Source of the DNA: Myxococcus qinghaiensis
Lineage (GTDB): Bacteria; Myxococcota; Myxococcia; Myxococcales; Myxococcaceae
Direction of reading: 5' to 3'
NCBI RefSeq assembly: GCF_024198215.1
Contig: NZ_JAKCFA010000010.1
Location: forward strand, 62,001-126,000
Length of the DNA stretch: 64,000 nucleotides
Below, one piece after another: positions 15,489 to 26,030 of this stretch. Both the position numbers and the translations under genes were made by a program. Each line of letters begins with the position of its first letter. The first letter of the stretch is position 1. A model generated the notes under the pieces. The model saw nothing but the letters and a program-made list of their open reading frames with translations, ran no database searches and was not told the origin of the DNA.

Positions 15489-16058
15489 TCAGGCCGCGTT
15501 GGCGGTGACGCCTACGTCCTCGACGGCGGCGAGGCGGGGGTGAGGCGTGGCGCGAGCACTCTCCGCGTCGGCCTCCTCGGCGGCCTGCTCCTCCGCGCGG
15601 TTCCAGCAGCCCAGCGCCTCCACCCAGCCCTCGAGCAGGTCCATCAGCGCGCTGCGCTGTTCCCCACCCAGCGGCATCAACAGGCGCGCCATCCGCTCCT
15701 GCACCACCGTGTCCGCGCGCTCCGCCAGGGCACGGCCCTGCTCGGTGAGGCGCACTCGCACGCGGCGGCGATCATGCCGCACGGAGCGCTCGCGCTGGAC
15801 GAGCTTGGCGTCCTCCAGGCGGTCCAGCAGCCGGCTCAGTCGAGGCAGGGCGATACCCCCCAGGCGGTCGGCGAGCACGTTGACGGGCAGCAGGCTCTCC
15901 GCCTTCAACCACCAGATGGCCTGTACCTCCATCGGGTCCAGCTCCTGGTGAGGCAGGGCACCCAGAGGGCTGCTGAGGGCGCCGCAGCGCGCCACATCAA
16001 TGACCAGGTTCCGCAACCGCGCCACCTGCACACGCACTTCCGCCGAAAGCTCGGACAT
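15489..16058 (-). CDS. MarR family transcriptional regulator
   Basis: A 189-residue winged-helix regulator. The core shows MEVQAIWWLKAESLLPVNVLADRLGGIALPRLSRLLDRLEDAKLVQRERSV, where the recognition helix is ALPRLSRLLDRLE, then the wing DRRRVRVRLTEQGRAL. Long flanking helices would form the dimer interface. GGAGG lies upstream of the ATG. An Ala/Glu-rich tail of about 35 residues extends past the usual MarR end. It sits alone next to the sulfatase remnant, so its original target is not evident. Confidence 0.88.
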   Translation of the reverse strand: MSELSAEVRVQVARLRNLVIDVARCGALSSPLGALPHQELDPMEVQAIWWLKAESLLPVNVLADRLGGIALPRLSRLLDRLEDAKLVQRERSVRHDRRRVRVRLTEQGRALAERADTVVQERMARLLMPLGGEQRSALMDLLEGWVEALGCWNRAEEQAAEEADAESARATPHPRLAAVEDVGVTANAA

Positions 16059-16243
16059 CTTCGTGCCTCCGCCTTTTCGAGCGCCGCTCCCGGTCCGGCC
16101 CTTGGGAGTTCATTCAGTCGCCCGCCATGGATGGGGGCTTCCGCCCCGCCTGGGAACGGGAACGCAGAGGCGAAGAGGGCATATCGGACCCGCTGAATTA
16201 ATCCGGGCGCCAGGCACCCGTGGATCCGAAAGGTCCGGGGGCT

Positions 16244-16873
16244 TCAGCTCGCCTGCTGGTGGCGGCTGGCCTTGGCCTTGGCGTGGGCCTTGTCGAAGCC
16301 CTCGTAGAAGCGCACGGCCTGCTCGCCCACGCGCTGGATGTGCTGGTTGTTGAAGTAGGCCGTTATCGGCGCGGCCACCAGCGGCATGGCGCGACCCAGC
16401 GTGTGCAGGCCGCCCTTCTCCAGCATCAGCGCGGCCAGCTTCCCCAGCACCTTGGGGCTGGAGCGCTGGATGGGGCCCAGACCATTGGCGTAGCCGAACA
16501 AGTCCAGCATCTCCCCCCGCGCGCGCTCCGTCTTGAGGTTGACCTTGTAGAGCGTGGCCAGGTCGGTGAGCAGGATGATCTGCAGATACGCCATGAACAG
16601 CAGGTCCGCCGGCAGCGCGACGAGTCCGAAGACGCCGCTCACCCCACCCACCATGCTGGCCAGGTTCTTCTTCTCGTCGACCAGGCGCTGCGCCAGCTCC
16701 CGCACCTCCGCGCGGGGGTAGCGCTTCTCCAGCTCCGCCACCCGCACGCGGGCGCGCTTCGTCTCCTGGAGAACGATGTCCGACAGCCGCGCCGAGCCGA
16801 GCTTCTTCAGCTCCGCGGGCGTCAGCTTCTTCATGAAGGCCAGCCGCTCGGCCACGCTGTCGTAGAAGCCCAT
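16244..16873 (-). CDS. EcsC family protein
   Basis: A 209-residue protein of the EcsC family (named after a Bacillus ABC-transporter-linked protein). Its core matches the family: ASMVGGVSGVFGLVALPADLLFMAYLQIILLTDLATLYKV followed by a Gly-rich amphipathic region and AMPLVAAPITAYFNNQHIQRVGEQAVRFYEG. The hydrophobic central segment suggests membrane association. The biochemical role of the family is not established. It stands 37 bases upstream of a lipoprotein gene on the same strand. Confidence 0.75.
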   Translation of the reverse strand: MGFYDSVAERLAFMKKLTPAELKKLGSARLSDIVLQETKRARVRVAELEKRYPRAEVRELAQRLVDEKKNLASMVGGVSGVFGLVALPADLLFMAYLQIILLTDLATLYKVNLKTERARGEMLDLFGYANGLGPIQRSSPKVLGKLAALMLEKGGLHTLGRAMPLVAAPITAYFNNQHIQRVGEQAVRFYEGFDKAHAKAKASRHQQAS

Positions 16874-16910
16874 TGTCGACGCTCCTCTTGGGGCGGGTTT
16901 CCCGCGTCCT

Positions 16911-17354
16911 CTAATAACCCCGCTCGGAGAGATAGAGGTCCACCAGCGCGCCTTCTTCGTACCAGGCGTGCCGCATCTCCACGTTGAACCAGCGCGAGTC
17001 CGGCTTTGCTCCTCGCACCTCCAGCTTTATCTGGTTGGGAGACGTGTCGATGACGGCCGCGCGCGCCTTGCAGGCATAACCCGGCTCCTCGCCGTAGCCA
17101 CCCTCCAGGCAGACTTCGTCGCCCACGGACAGTCGCCGGGTGTACTCCGTGGCCAGGTAGAGCGCCTCGTCGCAGCTGGAGCGCACCGACGACTTCCCAT
17201 GCGCCGCGCAGCGGACCTGCTGGGGTGCCTTGACGACGGGGATGGCTCCGTAGAGCGGATCCTCGTCATTGGGGTTGGGCCGGAAAGAGCCCACTGCGGA
17301 ACAACCGGAGAGTCCCAGCGCGAGCACGCTGGCTCCCACCCACATCCGCCTCAT
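16911..17354 (-). CDS. Predicted lipoprotein
   Basis: A 147-residue lipoprotein with signal MRRMWVGASVLALGLSGC (Cys18). The mature domain is small and beta-rich with four cysteines (VRCAAHG, SSCDEA, EVCLEGG, YACKAR) that could form two disulfides. No family recognised. GGAGGAA lies upstream of the ATG at 17354. It lies downstream of panD on the same strand, about 100 bases away. Confidence 0.7.
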   Translation of the reverse strand: MRRMWVGASVLALGLSGCSAVGSFRPNPNDEDPLYGAIPVVKAPQQVRCAAHGKSSVRSSCDEALYLATEYTRRLSVGDEVCLEGGYGEEPGYACKARAAVIDTSPNQIKLEVRGAKPDSRWFNVEMRHAWYEEGALVDLYLSERGY

Positions 17355-17454
17355 CGTGGTGATTCCTCCGGGGCCATGGGCCCCCCTCTAATAAAGGTGG
17401 GCCGAGCATGGCAAAAGGCGCGCGGAGGGGAAAGCGACGAGAGGGCGGCTGCCC

Positions 17455-17847
17455 TCAGGCGAGCCGGCGAGCGGGCCCCGGAATCTCTTCCGTCTGGCCC
17501 GGGACGATGCGGTTCTGGGCGTCCACGAAGACGACGGTGGGCTTCCAGGCGCGGGCCTCGGCGTCCTCGACCTCCGCGAACGTGGCGATGATGACCAGGT
17601 CCCCGGGCTTGTTGAGGTGGGCGGCGGCGCCGTTGATGCAGATGACGCCGCTGCCGGGCTCGCCCTCCAGGGCGTACGTCTCCAGACGCGTGCCCTGGGT
17701 GACGTTCCAGATGGCCACCTTCTCGTTGGCGATGATGTCCGCCGCACGCAGGAGGTTCTGGTCGATGGTGACCGAGCCTTCGTAATCGAGGTCGGCCTGG
17801 GTCACCGTCGCGCGGTGAATCTTGGACTTGAAGAGGATGCGGCGCAT
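17455..17847 (-). CDS. panD: Aspartate 1-decarboxylase
   Basis: A 130-residue proenzyme that makes beta-alanine from L-aspartate for pantothenate and CoA synthesis. It self-cleaves between Gly24 and Ser25 (YEGSVTID); Ser25 becomes the pyruvoyl cofactor. Other family marks are [28 protein letters not shown] segment, [10 protein letters not shown] and [12 protein letters not shown]. The ATG at 17847 is chosen because [16 protein letters not shown] is the normal N-terminus; the frame extends upstream without support. No other pan genes are nearby. Confidence 0.95.
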   Translation of the reverse strand: MRRILFKSKIHRATVTQADLDYEGSVTIDQNLLRAADIIANEKVAIWNVTQGTRLETYALEGEPGSGVICINGAAAHLNKPGDLVIIATFAEVEDAEARAWKPTVVFVDAQNRIVPGQTEEIPGPARRLA

Positions 17848-17942
17848 GGCGTGTGTCCCCAAGGAGCGCCCAACCGTAACGGCAAGGGCGCCCTGGGACA
17901 ACCACGAGGTTGCATCCCGCCCGCCTGCTGCCCGGACGGGCG

Positions 17943-18785
17943 TTATTTCACGATGTTGACGAGCTGGCTCAGGTTGAGCGGCACGGACTGGGTGTCCGAG
18001 GTCAACTTTCCATCCAGGCTCAGCTTGGCGTTGCCGCCCGAGCGCAGGGCCACGGCCGCGGAGGCCGCGCGCGCGAAGTTGATGGTGAGCGGCAGCGTCA
18101 CCTGCTTCGTCCCGCTGCCGTCGAGCATGCCCAGGTTGCCGGTGGACAGCGTCCCCACATCCGCGCCGGCGACCTTGAGCGCGCCCGTGATTCCGGCGAC
18201 GGGCAGGGGGAAGCTGTTGCGGTTGGTGATGGAGAGGGGGAACTCCACCGTGGCGCTGGTGAGGCCGATGTTGGTGATGCGGGGCGGCTGGAAGGACACC
18301 TGCGGAATCTTGGGCACGTCGAAGGTGCCCTCTTTTTCGAGCGGGAAGTTCAGCACGCCGATGGGCGTCTGCACGCCGACGCTGCCCTGGGCCTTGAACA
18401 ACGCGCGGTCCTTGTTGAGGAACGTCTCCACGACGGGGGCGATGTCCGCGAACTTCACGTTGGCGGGGAAGACGAGCTCGCTCTTGCCGTTGGCCTTGAG
18501 GTCCAGGCCCTTCTTGGGCTTGCCGGCCACCACCTGCTTGCCCTCGACGAAGAAGGAGTAGTCGATGCTCGCCAGCTCCAGGCCGAAGCCGTTGGGGTTG
18601 TTGACCTCGTAGACGAGGTCGACGGTGGCGTCGGAGAGCGACGCGCTGGAGAGCCGCGCCTTCTTGAAGACGAGGGTGGGCTTCTTGAAGACCCCCTTCA
18701 GCGTCTTCTGCAGGGAGGCGCAGCCGCTGAACGTGGTGAAGCAGAGGGCAGCCAGAACGAGGACGGCGCGTTTCATCGTGGGCAT
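17943..18785 (-). CDS. LEA14/WHy-domain lipoprotein
   Basis: A 280-residue lipoprotein with signal ending FTTFSGC. It holds two copies of an LEA type 2 (WHy-like) beta-sandwich: the first with [24 protein letters not shown], the second with [24 protein letters not shown], where the NPN/NRN turn is characteristic. Such proteins are linked to stress protection, and in bacteria usually face the periplasm. The ATG at 18785 has GGTGAT 7 bases upstream; MKRAV at 18776 is an alternative. Divergent from the S33 peptidase gene. Confidence 0.75.
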   Translation of the reverse strand: MPTMKRAVLVLAALCFTTFSGCASLQKTLKGVFKKPTLVFKKARLSSASLSDATVDLVYEVNNPNGFGLELASIDYSFFVEGKQVVAGKPKKGLDLKANGKSELVFPANVKFADIAPVVETFLNKDRALFKAQGSVGVQTPIGVLNFPLEKEGTFDVPKIPQVSFQPPRITNIGLTSATVEFPLSITNRNSFPLPVAGITGALKVAGADVGTLSTGNLGMLDGSGTKQVTLPLTINFARAASAAVALRSGGNAKLSLDGKLTSDTQSVPLNLSQLVNIVK

Positions 18786-18936
18786 GGGCGTATCACCAGA
18801 CGGCCCCTCGCGGCGGGGATTCACGGAGGGGCGCTTGCTCGCGAGGGGAGACCCCTTCGCGCGCATAATCCTTGGGATGCGGTACAACGCCCGCACTCTA
18901 CATAGGGAATCGACTTTGACGGAGGTCAGGCCACAC

Positions 18937-20414
18937 ATGCCTACTTGTGTTCCCCGTGGGTTCCTACGCGCGCTGGCGCTGGGGCTGCTGGGGCTGACGC
19001 TGGTGTCGTGCAACCGGGGCGGTGCCTCGGCGGCCGAGACGCCACGCATCGCGCTGAAGCCCTGCCGGCTGGAGGGCCTGGCGCCCCAGGCGCAGTGCGG
19101 GACGTATGAGGTCTTCGAGGACCGCGTGGCGAAGTCAGGCCGCAAGCTGTCCCTGCGGGTCGTCGTGGTGCCCGCCCTGGCGGCCCAGCCCCAGCCCGAC
19201 CCGCTGGTGCTCCTGGCGGGAGGGCCCGGGCAGGCGGCCTCGCGGATGGCGTTCATCCTGCCCGCCGTCGAGCGCATCCGCCGCCACCGCGACATCCTGC
19301 TGGTGGACCAGCGCGGCACCGGCGACTCACACCCGCTGGACTGCGACCCGGGGGGGGAGGACTTGTCGGCGGCCTTCGATGACAGCCAGAGCCTCCCTCA
19401 GATGAAGAAGTGCCTCGGGGGCTGGGACGCGGACGTGCGCCAGTACACCACGCCCGTGGCCATGGACGACCTGGACGAGGTGCGCGCGGCGCTGGGCTAC
19501 GAGAAGCTCAACCTGTGGGGCATCTCCTACGGGACGCGCGCGGCGCTGGTGTACATGCGCCAGCACCCCGAGCGGGTGCGCACGGCCATCCTCGACGGGG
19601 TGGCGCCGATGAGCATGTACCTGCCCCTGTACATGCCCCGAGACGGTCAGCTCGCGGTGGACCTGCTGCTCGCCCATTGCGAACAGGACGCGGCGTGCGC
19701 GAAGGCCTATCCCGAGCTGCGCGCGCGCACCGAGGCGCTGCTCTCGAAGCTGGAGACGCCGCGGCCCATCCGGGTGGTGCACCCGCTGACGGGGGCGCCG
19801 GAGGAGTTCGTCCTGTCGCGGCAGGCCTTCCTCGGCGTGCTGCGCAGCCAGTTGTACAACGCGAACGCCGCCTCGCTGGTGCCGCTGATGCTCGACCGGG
19901 CGTCGCGTGACGACTGGGGGGCGTTCACCGCGGTGGCCATGGGCTTGCTCAAAGACATGCGGCGCGGGATGAGCCACGGACTGTACTTCGCTGTCACGTG
20001 CGCGGAGGACGCGCCCTTTTTCGACAGGGCGAAGGTGGAGGCGGAGGCGAAGGGCACCTGGTTCGGCGCGGACGTCGGCCTGCAGACGCTCTCCCTGTGC
20101 CAGGACTGGCCCCGTGCCACGCTGCCCGCGGGCTATCGCGAGCCGGTGGTGTCGGACGTGCCCACGCTCCTGCTCTCCGGAGAGCTGGACCCGGTGACGC
20201 CGCCCTCGTGGGCCGAGGACGCCAAGCGCACGCTGTCGCGCTCGCTCCACGTGGTGGTGCCCGGCGTGGGCCACAACACGCTGGGCGCCGACTGTTCCCT
20301 CTCGCTGATGCAACAGTTGGTGGCGAGCGGCGCCGTGGAGGGGCTCAAGCCCGCTTGCGGCGCGAACCTCACCCGCCCCCCTGTCTTCACCTCTTTCGCT
20401 GGCCCCGTGCCCTG

Positions 20415-20415
<1 letters not shown>
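18937..20415 (+). CDS. Exported alpha/beta-hydrolase, peptidase S33 (TAP-like) lipoprotein
   Basis: A 492-residue hydrolase related to tripeptidyl/prolyl aminopeptidases. The signal ends LTLVSC (Cys25), so it is probably a lipoprotein. It has GGPGQA as the oxyanion region, VDQRGTGDS, and the nucleophile elbow GISYG with Ser197. The C-terminal TAP-like domain supplies Asp and His in LLLSGELDPVTPP and GVGHNT. It should release N-terminal amino acids or short peptides from extracellular peptides. GGAGGT precedes the ATG. Its stop overlaps the ABC ATPase start (TGATG), implying coupling. Confidence 0.88.
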
Positions 20416-21145
<730 letters not shown>

Positions 21146-21149
<4 letters not shown>

Positions 21150-22318
21150 GGGGCTTGATTGCGACGGTCTTCCGCAAGGAGTTGAAGGACCACCTGAGAG
21201 ACAGGCGCTCGGTGCTCACGTCCCTGCTGACAGGGATGATGGGGCCCGTGCTGACGCTGATTTTGTTCAGCCTGATTTCCTCCTGGACCCGGCAGGACAA
21301 AATCCTGGAGGTGCCCGTCATCGGCCGCGAGCATGCGCCCAGCCTGATGGCCTTCCTGGCGCGCAACGGCGCGGAGCTGAAGGAGGCTCCCGCGGACCAT
21401 GAGAGCCTCATCCGCGCGGGAAAGCTCGACCTGGTGCTCGTAGTCCCAGAGGACTACGGCAAGTCGTTCTCCGCCGGGCACACCGCCGACGTGAGCCTCG
21501 TGGTGGACAGCTCGCGCCAGTCCGCGCGCGCCACCGTGCAGCGCGCGCGGCGGCTCCTGGAGCTCTATTCGAGCCAGGTGGCGACCCAGCGGCTCATCGC
21601 TCGCGGTGTGGCTCCGGAGCTGGCCCGCCCCGTGCTGGTGGAGGACCTGGACCTCTCCACGCCGGAGCGCGCCGCCGCGCTGATGCTCAACATGGTGCCC
21701 CTCTTCCTGATGATCATGGCCTTCACGGGGGGGCTGCAGGTGGCCAGCGACACCATGGCGGGTGAGCGTGAGCGGGGCTCGCTGGAGCCGCTGCTGCTCA
21801 ACCCCGCGTCTCGCGGAGACATCGTCCTGGGCAAGTGGCTGGCCACCGTCAGCTTCGCCATGGTCTCCACGCTGGTGACGCTGGGAGTCTTCGCGCTCGT
21901 GGTGCGGCAGCTGCCGCTCGAGGACGTCGGGGTGAAGGCGCGCTTCGACGGGGCGGCCATCCTGAGCATGGCCGTCGCGATTCTCCCGCTGGCCTTCGGC
22001 GCCGCCGCGCTCCAGATGTGGGTGTCCACCTATGCTCGCTCCTTCAAGGAAGCGCAGACGTACCTGTCCCTGCTGGTCATGCTGCCCACCCTGCCGGGGG
22101 CGTTCATGGCGATGACTCCGATACAGGTGAAGGCGTGGATGTTCGCGGTGCCCGCGCTGGGACAGGGGCTGCTCGCGGGCGAGGTGATGCGAGGCGAGTC
22201 GCTGGGGCCGGTGCCCTTCCTCGTCGCCATCGTGTCCAACATCGCGCTGGCGCTCGTGGCCCTGGCCGCCACCCAGCGGCTGCTCTCCCAGGAGCGCATC
22301 ATCTTCGGGCGGAGCTGA
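21146..22318 (+). CDS. ABC-2 type permease (NatB-like)
   Basis: A 390-residue membrane protein with one N-terminal helix (about 25-45), a periplasmic domain of about 130 residues, and five helices in the C-terminal half. The typical ABC-2 segment DTMAGERERGSLEPLLLNPASRGDIVLGKWLA is present. This is the NatB/YhaP layout. It pairs with the ATPase just upstream. Exported substrate cannot be told from sequence. Confidence 0.9.
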
Positions 22319-22425
22319 GAGAGGCACACCGACAGTCACGGCCAATGTCGTCGAGGCGTCGGTCTCCGCCCATTCCCGCCGAGCCGGGGTGACTTCGGCC
22401 GGCGGTTGGCTTCCAATGGGCGCGG

Positions 22426-23493
22426 ATGACGCCCGAGAGAGAAGCCCTCCTGCCCCTGGCGCCGGCCTCCGTGGCCACCGCGCAAGGTGAGCCCCGATTC
22501 GGCACGTACCAGGGTGAGCTGCCCGAAGTGGACCTTCCCAAGCTGCTGGGACGGTGGGCTCCAGCCCGGACCACGCGCCTGCTCAAGCGAAAGCGGTGGC
22601 ACTACACCTTCGTCGCGACGCCGGAGGTGGCCGCCCTCTTCGCGGTGGTGGACCTGGGCTACTCGGCCAGCGCCTTCGCGGTGGCGTTGGACCTGCACGA
22701 GCGCAAGCCGCTGTGCGACGTGAGCTTCCTGGGCGCTCCGGGCCCCATGCTGTCCCTGGGAGACAAGCCCGGCGCGGGCCTTGCCGCGTCCTTCAGGACG
22801 CTGGGCGGCAAGCTGTCCATCCGCCGGGGCGAGGAGGACGAGCGCTACCAGGTGGAGGTGGACGTCAGCCGCGTGCGCACCGGCAGCCTCAACACCTTCC
22901 AGTGGGCCGGCGAGCTGCTCGTCGCGGGAGGCCCTCCCGCCCTGACGGTGATTGCGCCCGTGCAGGGGGACGGGCTCGTGAATGTCACGATGAAGCGCAA
23001 CGGCCTGCTGTCCTTCGGCAGCCTGGAGGCGGGCGGCAAGCGCTTCCGGCTGGACGGAGGCGTGGGCGGCATCGACTACACGCAGGGCTACCTGGCGCGG
23101 CACACGGCCTGGCGCTGGGCCTTCGCCGCGGGACGGCTCGCCGACGGGACGCCCGTGGGGCTCAACCTCGTCGAGGGCTTCAACGAGAGCAACGCCGACG
23201 CCAACGAGAACGCGCTGTGGCTGGGGGACAGGCTGTACCCGCTGGCCCGCGCGCGCTTCGAGTACGAGGCCAAGAACCTGCTCGCGCCGTGGAAGCTGAC
23301 GACGGTGGATGGCGCGGTGAACCTGCGCTTCCAGCCCTTCTACGTCCACCGCGAGGAGCGCAACCTGCGCCTCATCATCAGCCACTTCGCGCAACCCGTG
23401 GGCTTCTTCGAGGGCACCGTGACGGTGGGCGGCCAGACGCTCCAGCTCTCCAACGTCCCCGGCGTCACCGAGGACCAGGACATGCTCTGGTGA
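22426..23493 (+). CDS. DUF2804 family protein
   Basis: A 355-residue soluble protein matching DUF2804: an N-terminal RFGTYQGELPEVDLP, a central RKRWHYTFVATPEVAALFAVVDLGY, and a C-terminal half with GGIDYTQGYLARHTAWRWAFA, GLNLVEGFNES and NLRFQPFYVHREERNL. The fold is expected to be a lipocalin-like beta structure; function is unknown. The gene for a zinc-ribbon membrane protein overlaps or abuts the stop (GTGA at 23490). Confidence 0.8.
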   Translation: MTPEREALLPLAPASVATAQGEPRFGTYQGELPEVDLPKLLGRWAPARTTRLLKRKRWHYTFVATPEVAALFAVVDLGYSASAFAVALDLHERKPLCDVSFLGAPGPMLSLGDKPGAGLAASFRTLGGKLSIRRGEEDERYQVEVDVSRVRTGSLNTFQWAGELLVAGGPPALTVIAPVQGDGLVNVTMKRNGLLSFGSLEAGGKRFRLDGGVGGIDYTQGYLARHTAWRWAFAAGRLADGTPVGLNLVEGFNESNADANENALWLGDRLYPLARARFEYEAKNLLAPWKLTTVDGAVNLRFQPFYVHREERNLRLIISHFAQPVGFFEGTVTVGGQTLQLSNVPGVTEDQDMLW

Positions 23494-23504
23494 GCGTGCC
23501 CCCC

Positions 23505-24608
23505 ATGTCTTGTCCCCACTGCCGCAAGCCCCTTCCCGAAGCGCGCACCGCCACGTGCCCCCACTGTGGCCGCGACGTGAAGTCGTCCTTCGACAAGCCG
23601 CTCATCTCCGAGGAGACCGCCGAGTCCGCCCGGCGCACCGCCGAGTCCGCGGGCCGCGCCGTGCAGTCGATTCTGGAGGACCCTCGCCTGCGGGAGCGAC
23701 TGCCGGGAGGCTCGCTGCCGTTGCTGGGCTCGGGGCTCGTCGCCGCCGCCGTGCTCCTGCCGGGGCTCCCCATCCTCGGTGGGAGCATCGGCCTGCCGTG
23801 GTCCGTGACGATGCTCGCGGGCAGCGTGCTCCTGGGCGCTCGTGAGTGGAGCGCCGCGGGCCGCCCCGTTCCTCCGCCTCTGGAGAAGCTGGCCCAGGTG
23901 GCCGCGCATCCGGCCTTCCTTCCCCTCTTCACGGCGCTGGCCATCACCTTCGCGTTCCTGTCCCTGGGCTTCGGACTGGTGCCGCTCGTCTGGATAGGGG
24001 CCGCTGTCGTGCTGGGCTACGTGCAGTGGCGCGTGTTCCAGGCCTCCTCCGCGTCCGCTCCCGAGCTGCGGCCCTCACCCGAGGCCTCTCGGTTGAAGCA
24101 GTGGGTGTGCGCGGGCGCCGCCGTGTGCGCGCTGTCGCTGCTGTTCTCCTGGGGCACGGGGATGCACCTGTCCACGTCCCTGGGCGGCTACGGCTACGAC
24201 GACAAGCTCGTGTACGAGGTGGACAGGGACGGCAGGAGCACGGGCCACACGTACACGGAGAGCCCGTACACGTGGAAGCCGGGCATCACCAACACGTCCA
24301 CCTTCTTCGTGAAGTCGGGACGCGCCCGGCCCGGTGCGCCGCTCATCGTCCTGGCCCTCATGTCCCTGGGGCTGCTGGCCGCCGTGCCGCGTGCGCGTGA
24401 CGCCATGCCGTCCATGCTCCCGTACATCCTGGCCGGCGTCGTCACCCTGTGGGGACTGCTGGGCCTGGGGATGAGCGCGGGCCCGTTGCTCTTCCTGCTC
24501 GGCGCGGTGGCCATCGACGTGGCCCTGGTGCGCGCGCATCGCGCGGCGAATGACAGGACAGGGGACACACCTCCGGGGAACGAGGATGCGCCGCCGGGCC
24601 CGGGCTGA
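23505..24608 (+). CDS. Zinc-ribbon multi-span membrane protein
   Basis: A 367-residue protein. The N-terminus is a zinc ribbon with CPHC (3-6) and CPHC about 14 residues on, facing the cytosol. About seven to eight hydrophobic helices follow in three groups (near 75-120, 135-180 and 195-220, then 285-350). Between them a soluble loop rich in Tyr, Thr and Gly (TSLGGYGYDDKLVYEV) may be periplasmic. No family recognised. A GTG at 23490 overlapping the DUF2804 stop is an alternative start that adds five residues. Confidence 0.65.
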   Translation: MSCPHCRKPLPEARTATCPHCGRDVKSSFDKPLISEETAESARRTAESAGRAVQSILEDPRLRERLPGGSLPLLGSGLVAAAVLLPGLPILGGSIGLPWSVTMLAGSVLLGAREWSAAGRPVPPPLEKLAQVAAHPAFLPLFTALAITFAFLSLGFGLVPLVWIGAAVVLGYVQWRVFQASSASAPELRPSPEASRLKQWVCAGAAVCALSLLFSWGTGMHLSTSLGGYGYDDKLVYEVDRDGRSTGHTYTESPYTWKPGITNTSTFFVKSGRARPGAPLIVLALMSLGLLAAVPRARDAMPSMLPYILAGVVTLWGLLGLGMSAGPLLFLLGAVAIDVALVRAHRAANDRTGDTPPGNEDAPPGPG

Positions 24609-24629
24609 CGCCGAGAGCTGAGTCCTCCC

Positions 24630-24643
24630 GGCGCGGAAGCGCC
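24630..24643. terminator. Small hairpin between convergent genes
   Basis: GGCGC-GGAA-GCGCC, a 5-bp stem with a stable GNRA-type tetraloop, in the 39-base gap between the zinc-ribbon and DUF6986 genes. It is short, so its terminator role is uncertain. Confidence 0.35.
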
Positions 24644-24647
24644 CGAC

Positions 24648-26006
24648 TCAAGCGACGCGGGCGCGACGTGACTCGACGATGGCGCGGAAGGAGCGGCTTC
24701 GCAGTTCCTCCAGCGTGAGGCCGGTGGCCAGCGCTTCGTCCTGGCTGAGCGCGCCGCAGCTCAGGCCCCGGAGGAAGAAGTTGAGCAGACCCTGGCCCGT
24801 GGCCGCGTCGTCGAACACGTCACCCACCAGCGTCGCCTGCGCCGCCTTCTCCATGAAGGCCTTGAGGCGCTTGGTGGCGGTGTCCAGTCCTTCGAGGAAG
24901 AAGGCATACACGGCCGCGTAGCGCACGGGGAGCTGCGCGGGATGCAAGTCCCACCCCTGATACCAGCCGCGCTCCAGCGAGTGACGGATGTGGCGGTAGG
25001 AGAGCTGCCACACCCGCTGCACCGCCTCGCTGTTCTCACGCAGCTGCGTGGGCAGCAGCGCCACGTCGCCCTGCTTCCTGTTCGGCGGCACGGGCATGAC
25101 GTTCGTCGCGCCGTCGGACAGCTGGATGCCGGTGCCCGCGAGGGAGACCTGCACCAAATCCCTCAGGAAGTCGCAGGCGGGGTGCAGCATGCCCTGCACG
25201 TGGGCGCTGACGCTGAGCGCGGCGGTGTAGTCATACAGCCCCAGGTGCACGCTGGAGCACCGCCCCGCGCCCGCGGCCACCAGCGCCGGCAGGTGCAGTC
25301 GCCCCTCCTTGTCGAAGAGGGCCTGGGGCGTCTCCACCATCAGCTCCAGACCCATGGCGCCGCGCGCCAGGCCGTGCTCCGTCTCCAGCACCTCCAGGAT
25401 GCGGGCGAGCGCGGCCACCTGCTCGGGCGCGGAGACCTTGGGCAGGGTGACGACGAAGGACGGCGGCAGCTTGCCTTCGCTGTGCTCCAGCAGCGTGGTG
25501 ACGAAGAGGTCCAGCGTGCGCGAGGACCGCTCGAACAGCTCCTCGGTGAAGGACTTCACCCGGATGCCCACGTACGGCGGCAGCGAGCCCTGCGCCAGTC
25601 CCTGGGCCAGCTCCTGGGCGGCGCTGACGGCGTGCGAGTCCTCCTCCGCGTCGGGACGGTGGCCATAGCCGTCCTCGAAGTCGATGCGGTAGTCCTCCAC
25701 CGGCTCGCGCGCGAGCTTGTCCAGCACGCGCTCGTAGACGCGCTGGGCGAAGCGGCCCCGCTGCGGCAAGCCCAGCCCGTGGGCCAGCTCGGCCGCGTCT
25801 GGCGCGTAGTCCTTCATGGCCCCCAGCGCCAGGTTCCCCAGCTTCCGCGCCGCTTCCGCGCGGAAGAGGTGGGCGCCGCCGTACACGACGTGCACCGGCT
25901 GACGACGCGGGGAGTCCCCCGGGTAGGCGCGCGCGAGCTCGGCGTTGGCCCGCCGGAGGGACTCGCGCGCGCTGGAGAGGCTGGAGGGCGTCAAGGTGGT
26001 CTTCAT
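24648..26006 (-). CDS. DUF6986 protein, HpcH/HpaI-citrate lyase-like fold
   Basis: A 452-residue enzyme-like protein in the aldolase/citrate lyase superfamily. VEDYRIDFEDGYG carries the acidic metal-site pattern (DFED), then GIRVKSFTEELFERS and LPKVSAPEQV with the Arg and Lys positions of the TIM barrel; LGLYDYTAALSVSA and LVQVSLAGTGIQLSDGATN follow. Similar proteins in actinobacteria sit near glyoxylate or ureide genes, but nothing here shows substrate. It lies 24 bases downstream of the aminopeptidase gene, likely in one operon. Confidence 0.65.
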   Translation of the reverse strand: MKTTLTPSSLSSARESLRRANAELARAYPGDSPRRQPVHVVYGGAHLFRAEAARKLGNLALGAMKDYAPDAAELAHGLGLPQRGRFAQRVYERVLDKLAREPVEDYRIDFEDGYGHRPDAEEDSHAVSAAQELAQGLAQGSLPPYVGIRVKSFTEELFERSSRTLDLFVTTLLEHSEGKLPPSFVVTLPKVSAPEQVAALARILEVLETEHGLARGAMGLELMVETPQALFDKEGRLHLPALVAAGAGRCSSVHLGLYDYTAALSVSAHVQGMLHPACDFLRDLVQVSLAGTGIQLSDGATNVMPVPPNRKQGDVALLPTQLRENSEAVQRVWQLSYRHIRHSLERGWYQGWDLHPAQLPVRYAAVYAFFLEGLDTATKRLKAFMEKAAQATLVGDVFDDAATGQGLLNFFLRGLSCGALSQDEALATGLTLEELRSRSFRAIVESRRARVA

Positions 26007-26030
26007 CGAGAGCCTCTCAGGAGGTGTGCA